Below, piece after piece: positions 12,001 to 27,000 of a DNA stretch of 64,000 nt (within the stretch, counting starts at the first letter, position 1; the number at the start of each line of letters is the position of its first letter). The notes under the pieces were generated by a model. It ran no database searches. It had not been told where the DNA came from and worked only from the letters and a program-made list of their open reading frames with translations. The stretch comes from Ectocarpus siliculosus (lineage: Eukaryota > Sar > Phaeophyceae > Ectocarpales > Ectocarpaceae). Where the stretch lies: the NCBI GenBank assembly GCA_000310025.1, contig FN649737.1, positions 570,682 through 634,681 on the forward strand. The letters run 5' to 3'. Both the position numbers and the translations under genes were made by a program.

Positions 12001-15000
12001 TTACCGACAGCGAGTATTGTTCGGATAGACCCCGGCGTGGGCCTTGCAAGTGGTCGCACGCCTGTTGTCATCGAAGGGTCAGGCTTTGACGCAATCGGAC
12101 GCGTAGAAAGGACAAGAATCACCTGCCAGTGGGCGGTTCCGGGGCTCGATCCGCCGGAGGTGCTTGTGACTCGGGCTGACGTCTTGTCGGACTCGACCCT
12201 GACTTGCCTGTCGGCGCCTGCCGGGCAGAACGGAGGAGTCGCGCACGTGTCCGTCTTTGCGAACGACGTAAATATCGCGGATGAAAACGGCGACGGCTTG
12301 ACTTTCGAGTACAGGGTGCGCGCGACGACTTCACAGCTGTTTCCCACACACGGCCAGACCTCGGGCGGAACGAGAGTCAATGTTACTGGCGAAGGCTTTA
12401 CCGACGATGGCGGTCTCACCTGCCGCTTCCTTGGAGTGGCTGCAACAGATGGAGGCAGTGTTGTTGAGGTGGTGGAAGTCTCCGCGAGCTTTGTGTCGAC
12501 GACAGAGGTGCACTGCTTGACGCCCTCACTGGCCTCCGTCTATCCACATGGCGTTGGGAACTCTTCGACGGGTGTGGGTCACGCGCTGGTGGAGATTTCA
12601 AACCGCAGGTGGTCGCAGTCAAGAGACTTTGACGCCAACCGAGGGCTGTCGTTCTGGTACCTTCCTCAGCCAAAGGTAAGCGTGAACGACATATATTCTC
12701 GCAATGGCGTTTCGCCTTTTTTCATTGTTCTCCAGTAGTACTCATTGATCGCAACCTCTGTTCTCCTGGATACTGTGCGTTATCAATTGTGATGGTGCCC
12801 ACCACGGATTAGCGCGGACATTTGCTGGCATATTATGCAATATCTACTGTGCTACTGTTCCTTTGCATTGACACTAGCAAATATCGGTATCACGCATATT
12901 CAGTATTACGTGCTTCACGCGCTAACACGCCGCAAATTCGTGTGCCCTTATGTAACCTATTCGGCAGATAACCAAGGTAGCACCCTCGTCGGGGTCGTCT
13001 GAGTGCGGGGCCGAGATCCGCATCACTGGGGGAATCTTCAGGTCCGGCGATAGGAGCTCCTTGAGATGCCGCATCGGGAGCACCACGTACCCGGCGGCGT
13101 TCGCATCCCCCACCTCAATCTCCTGCGCTGCGACGGGACCCGTGGGCCCTGGGTCGTACGAAGTCGCGGTGACTGACAACGGGGTCGACTTCGTCGGTGC
13201 TGAGAGCGCTTTCATGTTCCTCCCGGCGGCGACGGTGACGGCCGTCAGCCCGTCCTCCGGTCCGTTCGTCAGCGGCGGGGACAGAGGACAGCAAGCGATC
13301 CTTCTAGAGGGAACCGGTTTCTCGACCATGGATAGGCCTTCTTGTTCGTTCGGGGAGATGGTTGTAGCCGCTTCCGAGGTAATTTCGGCCACCGAGGTCA
13401 GGTGCGTTCCACCAGCAATGCCGCAATTGTTGGGGGCGTTGTCGACACCGCTGTCTGTGCCTGTCCGATTTTCCAACAACGGCGTTGACTTTGGAGCTTG
13501 TGACCACGACCATACTGGAGGTGCCGGCGCCGAGCCGATGTACGTGTTCTACAACGAGCCAGCAGTAACTTCTCTGGCGCCCTCGCGAGGAGTGACGAGC
13601 GGGCAAGCATCTACCGTGTTACTGACCGGCACTAACCTCGCCAAACGCGGTAACGCAACTCTGGCGGGTGAAAAAGAAGCTAGAATTCTGTTGTGCCGAC
13701 TTGGGCCGCACGACAACAACGCCACAACGAGTGGTGTCGTACTCAGCCCCAATGAAGCAACCTGCCCGGTCTCCTGTGGCGATTTCAGCGGGCTCACGAT
13801 CTTCGAGGTGTCGCTGAACGGCGGCGCTCACTGGACTGAGGCTGACGTGGGCTTCCGTTGCGACCCCCTTCCGGAAATATCTTCCGTCACCCCGGAAATG
13901 GGCCCGACTACCGGCGGTACAGGCCTCATCATATGGGGCTCGGGTTTTGCATCCAGCGAGCTTTTGGGCTGCAGTTTTGGCCTTGGCGGTACGGAAAACG
14001 TTTCGACCGTGCTTTCTAAAGCCAGGTTTATCTCGAGCTCAGTCATCGAGTGCGTGACGCCGGCAGCTTCTGAGGCATCCGGACGCCACACTGCCGACGT
14101 TGCGGTTTCTAACGATGGTATCCACTTTTCGCCGCCGGCTCCGGCGGCCACGTTTGAGTACGTCTACCAGCCGATGGTTACGCGTATTGATCCGGCGTTT
14201 GCATCCCCGTCTCTAGGCGGAGCACCGGTGACAGCCATCGGCACAAACTTTGTTGACACGCCCTCCTCCGCATGCCACTTCACACCGTTGGCCACGAATG
14301 GGGGCGGTGATGCTGCTGATGGGGAATGGTCCGAGTTTGGCACAAGCATCATGACTCCGGCAACCTTCATTTCTAGCACCGAAGTATCTTGCCAGACGGG
14401 TGGTGTAGTTCTTCCTGTCGGGCCTGCGCTGGTGGCAGTTTCGGTTAACGGAGTCGACTTCGACCACAACAACGGAGCAATTATCGATCTGGAAGCCCTG
14501 CCGGAGGTTTTCAAGGTGGTGCCGGCGAGGGGCATGGCTGGAGACATAGAGACGCCTGTTGAGGTACGTGGTTCAAAGGTTGCATTGTGTCACGGCGTAA
14601 AAAAGCAGGCAGAGTTTCGAAGCAAAACGTGTTGTGTCAGCGTGGCGTGAGCAACCATCCAAACAGACAAAGAATACATGCCAACACAAAGGATAGCAAT
14701 CGTTGGGCCTCGCACGGCGCGAAGGCTGCTGAATGTGGCCGTTCAGTTGCCCCACGTCACGAAGGTAGACAACTGGGTGTACCAACAAAACGTTGGACTC
14801 CCAACATTAATTGCTACGTCAAACGCGATGCAGGTGTACGGAACTGGCTTTGTCAACCGCACGGGTTTGCTACTGTGCCGCTTCGGTGAAACCGGTGTCG
14901 TCGAAGCTTCCTTCGGGTCCTCTAGCGTCGTGAGGTGCTCCGCTCCCGCGCAAGCCGAACCGGGAGCGGTCAGCGTCGCGGTGTCGGTAGACGGCGGCGT

Positions 15001-18000
15001 GACCTTTGGGGGGGAAGGCTCGTCTGGATTGGCATCGGTTCTCCACTTCCGCTACCTAGCACCTTCCCTCGTGACCGGTCTATCTCCTCGCTGCGGCCCC
15101 GCTACGGGGGGTACAGTCGTTTCTGTTGTTGGCACGGGCTTCAACAGCGACTTCCGCTTCACGTGCAAGTTCCAGCCGAGCGGGCCGGTGGTCGAGAGCG
15201 AGACGGCAGCGGAGACGGTAGGAGTGGAAGCACTCGCAGCTTACGTGTCCCCTTCTGAGCTTGCGTGCATCGCGCCGCCTGTCGTATCCGAGAACAATGT
15301 GGGCCGCGCGATGGACGTGCAAGTTTTCGTCGACTTCGGCAGCGAAGCTGTGGCACGCCTTCCTACTTCTGGCAGCGGCTCCTTCACGTCTGTTCCGAGC
15401 TTACAACTGTCGGGCTTGAATCCAGATCGCGGGTCAGTGGCGGGAGGAACGCTCGTGGATATTTTCGGGGCCAATTTTGCTGCCCTTCCTGCTGCGAGTG
15501 GGGGTCTTGCTACAACCGCTGCTACGGAAACAGTTTGGTGTCGGTTCGGCTCCATTGTGACCATAGGGTCCCGCTTTTCGGACGGATGGGTGCAGTGCTT
15601 GTCGCCGCCCTGGAACGTTGGACTCCCCGTGGAAGTGGAGGTCAGCGTCAGCGTGAACAGCGGGGCCGATTTCGAGCGAGGGCCGCCGGGGTCACCTCTG
15701 GTACGTTAGGGTGGACCGTTTGTGCCTGAATTCCTAAGCCAGTTCTGCATACCCTCTTAGTGTGGCAGGAAGTTTTCTAATTTTCGGATTGGAATGATAA
15801 TCTTGATTTTTCGTGCTATATTGGGTCTTGTAGCTGAATTCTTCAATCGATGAACGCCAGCGAAAACATATCTTTCAAATATCTATGGAGTAGCCCTGTG
15901 CTGAGAACCATAAAGGCAAGAAAAATTCCACTGCCAAGTTGCCTTACATCTCCGTAACTGCTGACCGTGTGTATGAAGATTTTGCCAACAAATTGAATGA
16001 TCATGCTGCACGTACCGGGGCTAAACTCCGATGTTACGTCACTTTCACGTTTACTTCATGGCGACATCCACATGGGATCATTACGCCGTGACGAGTCGTG
16101 TACTATCGCCAACGAAACGCTTGTTCACAGCGCTCGTTTTCAACCGCGTTTTGTGCGTGATTCACCAGATCTTTTCGTACGAGGAAGCGGCGCGGGTTAT
16201 CTCCCTGTCACCCGCCTTTGTCTCGTCCACCGGCGGGACGCGGATCACTCTCAAGGGCTCCGGATTCCCACGTCGCGGGGACGCACGGTGCCGCTTCGTG
16301 GAGGGCACTCCGGCTGAAGAACAAGCTTCTTCCCCAGATCCGCCGGTTGCAACCTCCTACGCCTACGTGATTTCCGAGGGAGAGCTCGCCTGCAGCGTCC
16401 CTTCTTCGGGACTCGGTCCAGGAGAGCGCGGATTTGCTCACGTTTTTCTTGCCACCACCGGCGACGACTTCAGGCCAACCAACCTCTTCGTCAATTTCGT
16501 TCCCAACATGGAGGTTTCGTCGGTCGTCCCGCGGCGGGTCACCGAGCAGGAAGAACACATCATCCTTGTGGAAGGAAGCAACCTCCCCGATCTTCCCGAT
16601 CTCGCTTGTCGGTTCGGAGGAGGCGGTGAGAACTCCACCGTCCCCGCCCTCTGGTTGGGATCTACAGCAATGCGTTGCGTCGCCCCACCTCTTCCACCCG
16701 GGGATGTATCGGTCCAGGTGACGTTCAACGGCTTCGATTTCGTCGAAGCATCTCAACTGCTGGCGGTGGACACGAAACTGACGGTAGCGGGCATTGCTCC
16801 CCTGTCTGGGCCGATCGCCGGAGGCACTGAGATTACCGTCACGGGGACTGGCTTTGGCATCGACGGTGTTCTAGGCGGGAACATCACGACTAGTGGGTAC
16901 GGGTTTGCTTGCATGTTTGGCGAATCGCAGGTGGCTGTCGTTGCCACCGTTATGTCGCCCGGAAGCGTTGTTTGCCGGACGCCTCCCGGGTTCGTCAACA
17001 CAGGCGTGAACTCCAGCGGGTTGGTTCCCGTTACCGTCGCCAGGCGTCTCGACGGCGGAAGCACCGGGGAGATGGCGGTTGCCCCGACCCCGCTCGTTTT
17101 CCTCTACCTCAGAGAGGCGGTCCTGACCAGCCCGACCCCTAACAGCGGGCCGATGGTTGGCGGCACACGAGTGACGCTATCGGGCGTTCAGGAAGAGGTT
17201 TCCTTTATGCGAGCAGCGGGGGTAGAACCGGATCTCCGGTGCAGTTTTGGAGCCGCTACGGATGCCGCGATCGTTCTACCACGGGGTCAAGGGAATGACG
17301 TCTTCTGCATCTCACCGCCGTTAGTGGGAGGAGTGGAGTTTTCATCGAAAGACGTCAGCGTTACGGTGTCTTTCAACGGCGGGGCAGACTTCACGGTGTC
17401 CGAGGCTGTGTTTGTGTACTTTGAAACGCCCGAGGTATTTTCAGCGCACCCTTCCACGCTTTCCGCTGCTGGTGGAGCGGCAGTGACACTGAGAGGGCGG
17501 AACTTTCCAGACGCCAAGGACGGCTTCAAGTGTTTAGTTGGTCCAGACGCCCAAGCTGCTGAAGGGGTTCGAGTGTCCTCGACTGTACTTGAGTGCGTTG
17601 CTCCACCACACGCTCCGGGATTTGCCTTGATCTCTGCTTCGTTCAACGGGGCGGACGTCTCCGCATCGACCGCTCTACTGGAGTATCGCGAGGATCTGCA
17701 CGTTACGTCGATTGTCCCGGCGTATGCCGCCATCACCAGCGAGGCTGAAGTTACCCTCAGAGGCACGGGGTTCATTGACTCCTCGTTGCTGTGTTTGCGG
17801 TGGCGTCGTCACTCTTCCGCCGAGGCAACTGCTAGAGGTCCCGGCACCAAACGCGAGAAGTGGCACACGATTTTCCTCGACTACATCAACAGCACGGCCG
17901 CCACGTTCACAGCTCCGTACGTCGCGGCTGAAGACAGCAGGGATGAGGGGAGTTCCGTCGAGCTCCGGATAGAAGTTTCGAACAACGGCTTGGACTTCAA

Positions 18001-21000
18001 CCCTGTCGAGGACTCCGTGCGGTTTGCGATAGCGGGGCGCCCTCGAGTGCACAGCGCCTTCCCAAGGTACGGAAGGGGCGCAGGAGCAACGAAGGTGACA
18101 CTTGTCGGCACAGGATTTGTCCCGGCGGCCACCCTGTGCCGGTTCGGATCTCGTGAACGGAACGACACGCACGGTGACCGCATCGTCGACAAGCCGCTAA
18201 TCGTCGTCCAAGCAGAAGTGTTGAATTCCACCCACCTGGTTTGCGTGACTCCGGCATCAGATAGCCACCTTGTAGGAGACTTTTTCATCGAAGTCGTGAC
18301 GGGTGCCGTGACCAACGACGACGCTTTGGCAACGGCAATAACCGACAACGTCTACGAACGGCTTGTGGACCCCCTGGCCACGGCTGGGTTCACGTTTATC
18401 CCGGCTGCGGGGGTGATAGCCGTCGAGCCCACCGTCCTCCCTGAGTCCGGGAATGTTGTCGTCACCATGGAAGGGTATAATTTCACCAGAACCGGTCTAG
18501 AAGCTTGTCGGTTCGGAGGAGAAGTGGTGGTCGGTGCTGCGTTGTGGAATTCGTCGGCGGTGAGATGCCAAGCCCCGCCCATGCCTCCAGGTTCTTATTC
18601 GCTGGAGCTCACCCTGAACGGGGGGGCGGAATGGTTGACGGTACCCGCTGGTATGGGCTACGAGCCTGATCGTTTCTTGTACTCGCTAAGCCCGTCTGCT
18701 GGGCCGCTGAGCGGAGGATCGCTTGTGACGATCACCGGAGTTGGCTTCGTGGATTCTTCCTTGGAGGAGAATGAAGCTGGGTCCTTGTACTGCAGCTTTG
18801 GTAACCTCGAGGTGAGCAGTCATGTGCGTGAGGGCGTACAAGACGACCAGCCTCGACCTGCGATGAGGTAAAACGCTACAGCGCAAGGTCACGCTGTTAC
18901 AGTCAGACAGAGCACCCTACGTTGACAATGCCTCACGTGAGAGAACCTCGTAGGGTCCCATCGTCCCTGTTACTTTCCATGCCGACATCATCTTGGCCGT
19001 CAACTGTCGCTACTCTCACGAAAAAGCTCTCTCTGACGGCGCCCAGATATGTGATCTTCGCTACCCCCTTCTGTCCACCCGCCCCCCCCTGCCCCGCAGG
19101 TTGTCGGCCGTACCCTCAACGACAGCTCGCTTCAGTGCACCTCGCCGGCGGTGCCTATGGAAGGGATTGTCCCGATAACCGTAACGTTACGGTATTCCAA
19201 CACCAAACGCAAGGTTGAATTCATGATCATGGACGGCACCATCTCGGCAGGAAAGGGTGCCGATGGGGACGAAGGCCTTACCTTTCAGTTCTATCGCGAC
19301 GAGCTTGTGCTTGGAATCCGACCCTACGAGGGTCCCGTGCGGGGAGGCACCACGCTTACCATTACCGGCACCGATTTCCGCTTCACACCGCAGCTGGTCG
19401 CGCGTTTCGCGTATGCGGGGACTTCGGGCCGAAGCGGCAACACTACCGCAACCGTCACCGTGGCCGACTACAACCAGAGCGGCGCCACCACTGTCACCGT
19501 GCCGGCGCGATACTTGAACAGCGAAGAACTCATCGTACAAACGCCACGGTGTCCGCTTGGTTCAGGTTTGGGCGGTTCATTTTTTGTCGAGATTTCGTCG
19601 AACGGGAGGGACTTCACTCCTTCTTCCGACGGCCCCTTGTTCTTCTACGATGCCAGCGAGCCATTCGTGGAATCCCTGTCCCCTGCGGTACTTCGGGAGA
19701 GCGGGGGTGTCGTGCTCACCGTCCGGGGCTCGGGCTTCCCGGATACCTTCCCCAGCACTCTGGCGTGCAAGTTTGGCGGTGGAGATGACGCTGTATCGGT
19801 CCAGGTCACGAGGCATTCAATGGAACTCCTGACCTGCCTTTCTCCACCACGACAACCGGGGCTGGTAGGGGTTTCCGTTTTCTCTTATGACCAGTTGCTA
19901 AACTCCGACGGAGATCTGCAGGTGGAGTACATCAGTAACCTGCGCTTGTTCTCATCTTGGCCTGCACTCGGCCCGGCCGCGGGCGGAACGACGGTGACCA
20001 TTCTAGGGGAAGGATTTCGCACGGAGGAGACGTACGCGTGCGCTTTTGGATCGCAACAGCTACCGTCGGTTGAAGCGATGGTCGTCAACAGTTCTGCGAT
20101 ACAGTGCCTTTCGCCGATGGTGCCCGCCGGCGAGAATGTTACCCTTCAGGTGTTGGCTGTCTACGACGACGTTTTTTCGCCTAGCGAGAGCTACGTGTAC
20201 GGTCTTGCTTCCACCAAAGGAGAAACGGACATCGTTCAGACGACAACAGCTGAACAGAGCGATGCAAGCCCCATCTCGACGGCGTATCTGTCCTTTCGGT
20301 ATCACGAAGACGTCGAAATCTGGCGAGTCAGCCCACAAAACGGCCCTGCCTCGGGGGGCACCGTCGTTCGCGTGTCGGGGTCTGGCTTCATTGATCTCCC
20401 CCAAGCCGCGTGCCAGTTCGGAGCCGGAGAACCCACCCCTGCAACGGTAATCAGTTCGGGGACCCTCGTCTGCACGGCCAGCTCGCTTACTGCCTCCGCC
20501 GGCCATTCCGCGCCTAAGTACACTTTTATGAATGCCTCTCGTGCGGAGAAAGGAGTCGAGCTACGAGTATCCATGAACGGAGTTGATTTTGTCCCTGTGA
20601 ATTCGTCAATTTCCTTCTTGTACGACGACGACATGTACGTGTTGTCGCTCGTCCCCGACCAAGGGCCGGCGACGGGAGGGGTGCGGGTTCTCGTCCGCGG
20701 ATCCGGGTTCCGGCCGGACGAGCGACTCGCCTGCCGGTTCGGCCTGCAGGAAAGCGCGGCGGAATACATCCGCGGGGACACGATCGCGTGCCGTTCCCCG
20801 CCTCAAGCCCGCGTGTCTGCGGTCCTGGTTTCCGTTACTCTCAACGGCCAGGATTTTTCCTCGCGCAGGCAACCGGCCTTACCGGTTCCACTCGATGCCA
20901 CTGGAGAAGACCTGGGCGGGGCTCTGTTCACCTACACCGATCGCGCGGCCGTCACAGCCCTGGCGCCGGACAGTGGCCCGACCCGCGGGGGCACGGTCGT

Positions 21001-24000
21001 AACTGTCTCGGGGGTCAACTTTGCTGGCTCGTCGAGCCTGCTCTGCCGGTTCGGCGACCTCGTGACGAGCGCGGCCGTGTTTGTATCGACGGAGATGGTG
21101 ACCTGCGTGTCGCCGGCTGTCCCCGTTGGAGCGGCGGGCCGCGTCTACCTCGAGGTGTCGGATCTAGGGAGCACAACGGTCACGCATGATTCGTCTTCAT
21201 CGTCTGTAGGAAGCGATACTTCATCGTTCGAGGTACGAGAACCGGGCGAAGACCCGTCGCTGTGGACCAATAGCGCCGTGGAGTTCACGTTCACGGAGGA
21301 CTCCGTAGTGCTGGCTGCTTTCCCTACCTCCGGCCCTGCCGAGGGCGGGACGCGGGTAACCCTGACCGGGTCCGGCTTCCAAGATGTTCCGGAGCTGGGG
21401 TGTCGGTTCGGCGGTACCCACTCACGGATGTTGGACGGAAACCACAACCAAGATGGTGGCGTCGTTGACGAGCCGCTCGGAGCGGGAACAACCGCAGAGG
21501 TGTTTGAAGCTACAGCCGTTGATGTGCGAGCCACCTTCGTGTCGCCCACAGAAGTGGTGTGCAGCGCGCCCGAGCAGTCGCTCGAATGGATCGATTCTTC
21601 CGGAGCCGCAGGTTCTTCTCCCCCTAGTGGGGCCACAGTGCGAGTGGCGGTAACGTTAAACGGGCAGAACTACAGCCTGAGGATGGCGCAATTCACCTAT
21701 TACCCCACACCGCAGATTTCCTCTGTTAGCCCGGATCGCGGCCCCACTTCTGGAGGAACAATGGTGACCGTTTCTGGGGCTAACTTGACCTCCGCCGGTA
21801 CATACCCTGGCTTCACGGAAGGGAGCCTGTTGTGCCGGTTTGGAGGTCCTGGAGGCAGCACCGTCAATGCTGAGCCTGTCGTCGGGGGAGACAATAATGC
21901 CGTACGTTGTGAAGCGCCAGTGGACCCTCGGCGGGACGTCGGGGGAAGCGAGGTGAGCCACCATTGGGGCTGTCAAGGCGTTTTACTAGGATAGAGAACG
22001 AATGGCACGCACGCATGATGCACTGAAATGCAACCAATTACGTAACGCAGATGACACTAGACGATGCCTCTCGAACGTGAGGGGTACTCCGCGAGCCACG
22101 GCAGGTTAAGCACCACTCATCGCAATCAAGGGCGTGCGAGTCGACCTCCTCTGAGAATCGATTCTTTGACTCTCTGTGTGCTTCCGCAAAATGTTGTCGC
22201 AGGTCCAACGGGTGTCTGTCCACGCTTCGAACCGTGGACCGGAGGTTCAGGTTGTGGAAGCGTTTGCCTTGCCGGAGAGTGATCCCGTCTATGAAATCTC
22301 GGTGCGGGGTCGGGGTTGGCAGAACGAGGTGCAAGAGATCAGGGCCGTCGCGGCACCTGCTTCAGACGAGACAGAAATACAGGTACGAATCAGGGTGACC
22401 GAACTTCACAATCACGGAAAGACGAATCGTTGTTGACAGTAGCAGCTCGTATGTACAGATTTCCAAAGGCAGGCGTTGCAGCCCACGAGGGCTGGGGAGG
22501 CTGTCGGGTGAGCTCAAGTCTTTTTCGCCGGTGGCAAGCTTGTGATTCGCTGTGCACGATTTGCACATGTTTGGCGGTCATCAGTTGAATGCCGATTTGT
22601 TTTTGGTCGAAACCGGAGCTGATATGATCCTTCGAAACGGACATGTGTCTCTTTTATTGGAATGCGCCTTCGATTCAGGTGATATTTTCCTCGCTTGAGC
22701 TCGCGCGGGAAGTGCAGCGAATAACGGTGGATGCTTCGGCCAACATCAGCGAAGTCCAGCAGATCACGGTGGCATCTATGGACCCGTCTACCCTGTCCGG
22801 GTCGTTCGCCGTTAGGCATGGCTATTACCTTTCCCCCGCCGTACCGTTCAACGCCACCGAGGACGAGGTAAGAGGTATTCCGCAGCACACACTCTGGGCG
22901 GTTTCACAAGGCCAACATTGGCCATTTTCATCAGAGCAGCAATGGACGAGAATGACTGACGACATATTGCACGCTCGCGCAATCGCTGCAACCACACTTT
23001 CCTCGTAGCTCCAAGAAGCGCTGGCGGGAGTTCCAAGTTTGGGAGGGGGCATCGTTGTTCGCGAGCCTTTCTACGACGCTGCCTCAGGCCTGGAAGGGAC
23101 GCGGTACAATGTTACTATGGCGTATGCTATTGGCGACCTGGCTGCGCTCGCGGTGGTGACCGACAAACTATCGGGTGTCGGACTCAACGCAACGGTGACA
23201 GAGGTGGGTTTACTATTCTCGGTCGTAGTGGACACGCTTCCGCACCATCCCCGAATCCTCACATTGTGTGATGACCGGTGGGATGGATGGGCCTACGGGA
23301 GGATTGTTCACGGCTTGCGTCTAGTTCTAGAAATTGTTACAAGTCTCATCTAGGCATCAAGTTTCCCCAGGCGAACCGTAGACCGCAATCCACCGTAATA
23401 TCCTTGTCGAAGAACGTTCCAGGCTACTATAACGCCCCCAACCCACCGAAACCCGCCGGGTGAAAACAAAGACGTTTAGAACGTTGAACGGGTAATGGTT
23501 TGCTTGTTGTAGTTGTTCCCGCGCCTGTGAGCTCACTCTGGCGGGGTTGGTGCTTGCTCTAACCTTGCCCGGCGTTGACAGAACGCTTGAGTACTGCTTC
23601 GACAATTCTGTCCACAACCCTGCGAGTTGTGCTGTTGTGCCGCTGTCGGCGCGGTACGCAGAGCCAAACTGCCGTCTGTCATGGCAGACTCACCAAGCGT
23701 CAAAAGAGCCAAATGAGTAGTAGGCCAGTGAATTTCGCCTTCCTGAGTTGTTACTCACGATAATTGTTTAGGTCACACATCGTGAGCTCCAGTGCTTGGA
23801 AGTCTGCGGCAACGTGTGTGTTTGTGCGTGTCGCCAACAGGAAGAGGACAGTACATAGCCCGGCGACGTTCAGCCCCTGAGGGACTCGTCGTCTTGTTGT
23901 TCTCCCCCCACCCCCAACTCTGAGAACGCTAAGCGTGTTTTTCACCATTAGTGTTCGGGAGACATTCTAAAACGATGATGGACATCTCCACGGATCCGGA

Positions 24001-27000
24001 TATGTACGGGCAGTGACATGTCCGAAGCAATCAAGCACAGGATGACAACACTCCAACCCTCCCCTCCCTCCCTCCGCGTTTCTGAATAGATTCTCAAAGG
24101 AAGGCCCTGTGAGGTCCAAGAAGTGTCTACAAGGGGCGCTTCCGGAGGGACCTTCACCCTTTCCCACGGAGGGGAAGAAACCGCTGAAATCCCGTGGAAC
24201 GCTACAGCCGCAACGCTCCAAGCCGCTTTGGAGGTGCGTCAGACAAGTCGGGACCGGTTTGAATGAGCATGCGGAATTGCTTGATAAGTTGTTTCGAATG
24301 ACAAAGCTGACGGTATCACTGTTGGTTCCTGCGAGTTATCCGTCGCGCGATACTTTTCTGATCTGCCTGCTGGTTCCTCAATACCCATGTCGGTCATGAT
24401 GCACCTCGGTCAGTCATAGCACGCACCCTCTCCACAGCTTGCACACAGCTCCGTCCAAGTGTAGGGACTTACCTGTTTTGGACAGGAAGGAACGCTCCTT
24501 GTCGTTGTGGCGCCCCCTCGCAGAACCCCACGTTCTCAAAGCTGTTTCATTCCCGCCCAATCTGAACTCCTCGGCGGGCATTGCACCCAATTCGGTTTTC
24601 TTTGCAGGAGCTTGACTCCGTGGGTCGGCTGATGGTCAACCTGACGGACCCAAATTCCTACCCCCCAGGGGGTCGGACATGGGCGGTCGCCTTTGTAGGC
24701 TCAGCGGGCGACCTTCCGTTGCTGACGGCAGACGGGGAAGGGCTCATCCCCGACCCTTCCCCGTTCTCTCGCACCGTTGACGCCGACCATGGCTACAATA
24801 GCTACGCCAACGAAGAGACCATAGCGTATTGGCCGACTGATTCGGCCACCATCAGCGTGTGGGAGGCGCAGAGGTGCGTTTTTCTCACTCCGGACTCCGG
24901 CGGTGGGGGGGGAGCTAGTGTACACCAATACGTTCAAGTTGTTGTCCGGAGTTTAGTGGGGTGCGGCAACCAATGTGCCAATGTGTTCATTAGCATCTAT
25001 ACCCCTCTACGCGGCTTGTTTCAGACGTGATTCGTATTCGTTGAGTCGTCGAAGGCCACACAACGAGAACATTTTCCCTATGCACGCTGCCTGTAATCCT
25101 GCAGAGGAGAGCCGGCCGAGGAGGCGGGGATGCGGCACGGGGGTGGTCGTGCATCGGGTACCGTTGACCTCGCGTTCGATGCCAATGGGGATGGGACGCT
25201 GGAGGCTTCGGAGACTGCCACTGTTGACGTGGACGCCAGTGCCTCGGACGTGCAGGCGACCTTGCGTGCAATCGGGGGATTTCTCGAGGATGTAGATGTT
25301 TCGTCAGATACCGGGTTGCAACGGGCAAGAAACGGAGGTGATACTTGGAGGGACAGGACCACCTACGCTTTAGGATGCCTGGTTGGAACGCTACGGGATT
25401 TTCCTTCAACAATCAAAGTTCATTTCGTTCGTGCATGCTACCTGTCGTGGGACCGCGTGCATATCTGCGCTGCAGGCATGCACAACCTCCAAACCCAGTT
25501 TGTGCACGTTCGTCCTTTTCGCCAGCCTACCCTACCGACTTTGGTTCTACATAAAAATAACGGCACAGAGATGCGCTAGTACTTGCAGCCCATTTTTCTC
25601 ATCTGGATGCGGCGTACGTGGTCCTCCCTTCATGTCTGCACCTCGGCCGTACAGGAAGCTCGTGGTTGGTGATGTTCTCTGAGGGTCACGATCACGAGCA
25701 TTTCGAAGTTAGCACGGGAGGAATGGGGGGAACGTCTCCCTTCGCCCTCGTTGATGAGGTGGAGTACAGAGCGTAAATGTCTTGAATAGTTTATTGCCGA
25801 CTAGGCATCGTCCTTTCTCGCGGCTGGGAAAACTCCTTACACGTTCAAAGGTTTTTCACAGAACACGGCAAAACTTGAGATCCAACCACTTCCGCACAAC
25901 AATGTGTCTGCTGAAGTTGTGTTGGTTTCCCCATAGAGGGGTATCGAGCAGACGCGCACACGTGTTCGCAGAATGAAGAACGATCTTGGACTTTCTGGAT
26001 GATCGTCGGACCAAGTGTGTGTGTGGGTCTCTTCTTGGTTGTGATTGGCATCACGGTGACTTGGTCACTGTTTTTCAGGGCGCCGTCGAGATAGGGGAGC
26101 CCACTCGCTGTTGCTTGATCAACTAGCACTGCTGAACTCGTTTGGCGGCCCTCTCCTGTTTGTCCGGCACTGTGCGTCCTGTTCTGCATCGGGCTGAAAT
26201 GATGGTGTCCGTTTCTGCGCTTTCGAAATAATAGGCGGTGACAGGCACGCAGCTGGAGGTGCAAAAGGTGGAAACTACGGGAACTCCTTCCGGAACCTTC
26301 TTCTTAGGGTTTGTCGAAGGTGGGGGAAGCGTCTTTCACAAAGACATACTGGGAACGACTGGGTAACACCGTGCCTTATCAACAGCGTATCCTACAACGT
26401 AGTACTCTGCTTTCGCCAATTGATACGCACCGGGCCATTTGCGCGTACCGTCGCATCTCACCGCGTGCTGCGCGCGTCCCACACTAAATTCTCGGCCGTA
26501 TGCGTCCATGGCGGGCTTGCAATGCCACCCTAACCCTCAGAAAATCTCAGAGACGATGGATTAACGGTACCGCCATCGAGCGAGATTCTGTCCGAATATA
26601 GCTGTATCGCCCCCCTCGTCCATTCCATGGTTCTCACCCGCGGGCGGAAAAATCAGTTTGGGAGTCGATTTTGGAGACAGTCCGCTTTCCCACTGCAACT
26701 CAATCACGCCTTTGAAATCTCATCTCAAACCCCGAACCGTCCCCTCCGCCCACGACCTCTCGTTGTCGCGCTAAACGTGCTTGAGCAGAGGAAACCGATG
26801 ACCTAGCCTTCGACGCCTCTGCAGCAGACGTGAAAGCCGCTCTCGAGGCGCTCGTCAACGTGGGGACCGTCGACGTCGCCCGCGAAGACGGGGATGGCAG
26901 CGACCTTTACGCTTGGAGCATCACGTTCACCGGACCGGTGGTGTCGGCGTACAGCAGTGTCGACAGCGATGAGGATACGGATATCGACGAAGCGGCAGCG

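Larger units (their letters stand above)
2146..21952 (+). repeat. IPT/TIG module array (about 56 copies)
   Basis: Protein-level tandem repeats, counted by the opening P..G...GGT.V.V.G.GF: 7 (exons 3-4), 21 (exon 5), 3 (exon 6), 6 (exons 7-8 junction included), 2 (exon 8), 9 (exon 9) and 8 (exon 10). A further ten or so lie at 31100-32000, 35800-36800 and 45380-48100. Copies differ strongly in sequence, so this is an old, diversified array and not a recent amplification. Confidence 0.92.

Noticed and set aside
2400-22000. Separate IPT/TIG genes, one per open frame
   Set aside because: All frame ends coincide with good donors, next frames open at acceptors in matching phase, and several modules are split across the introns.
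25700-25770. Weak module-like phrase EVSTGGMGGTSPFALVDE
   Set aside because: It resembles a second-type module start, but no usable acceptor in the right phase and no continuation of the module follows.
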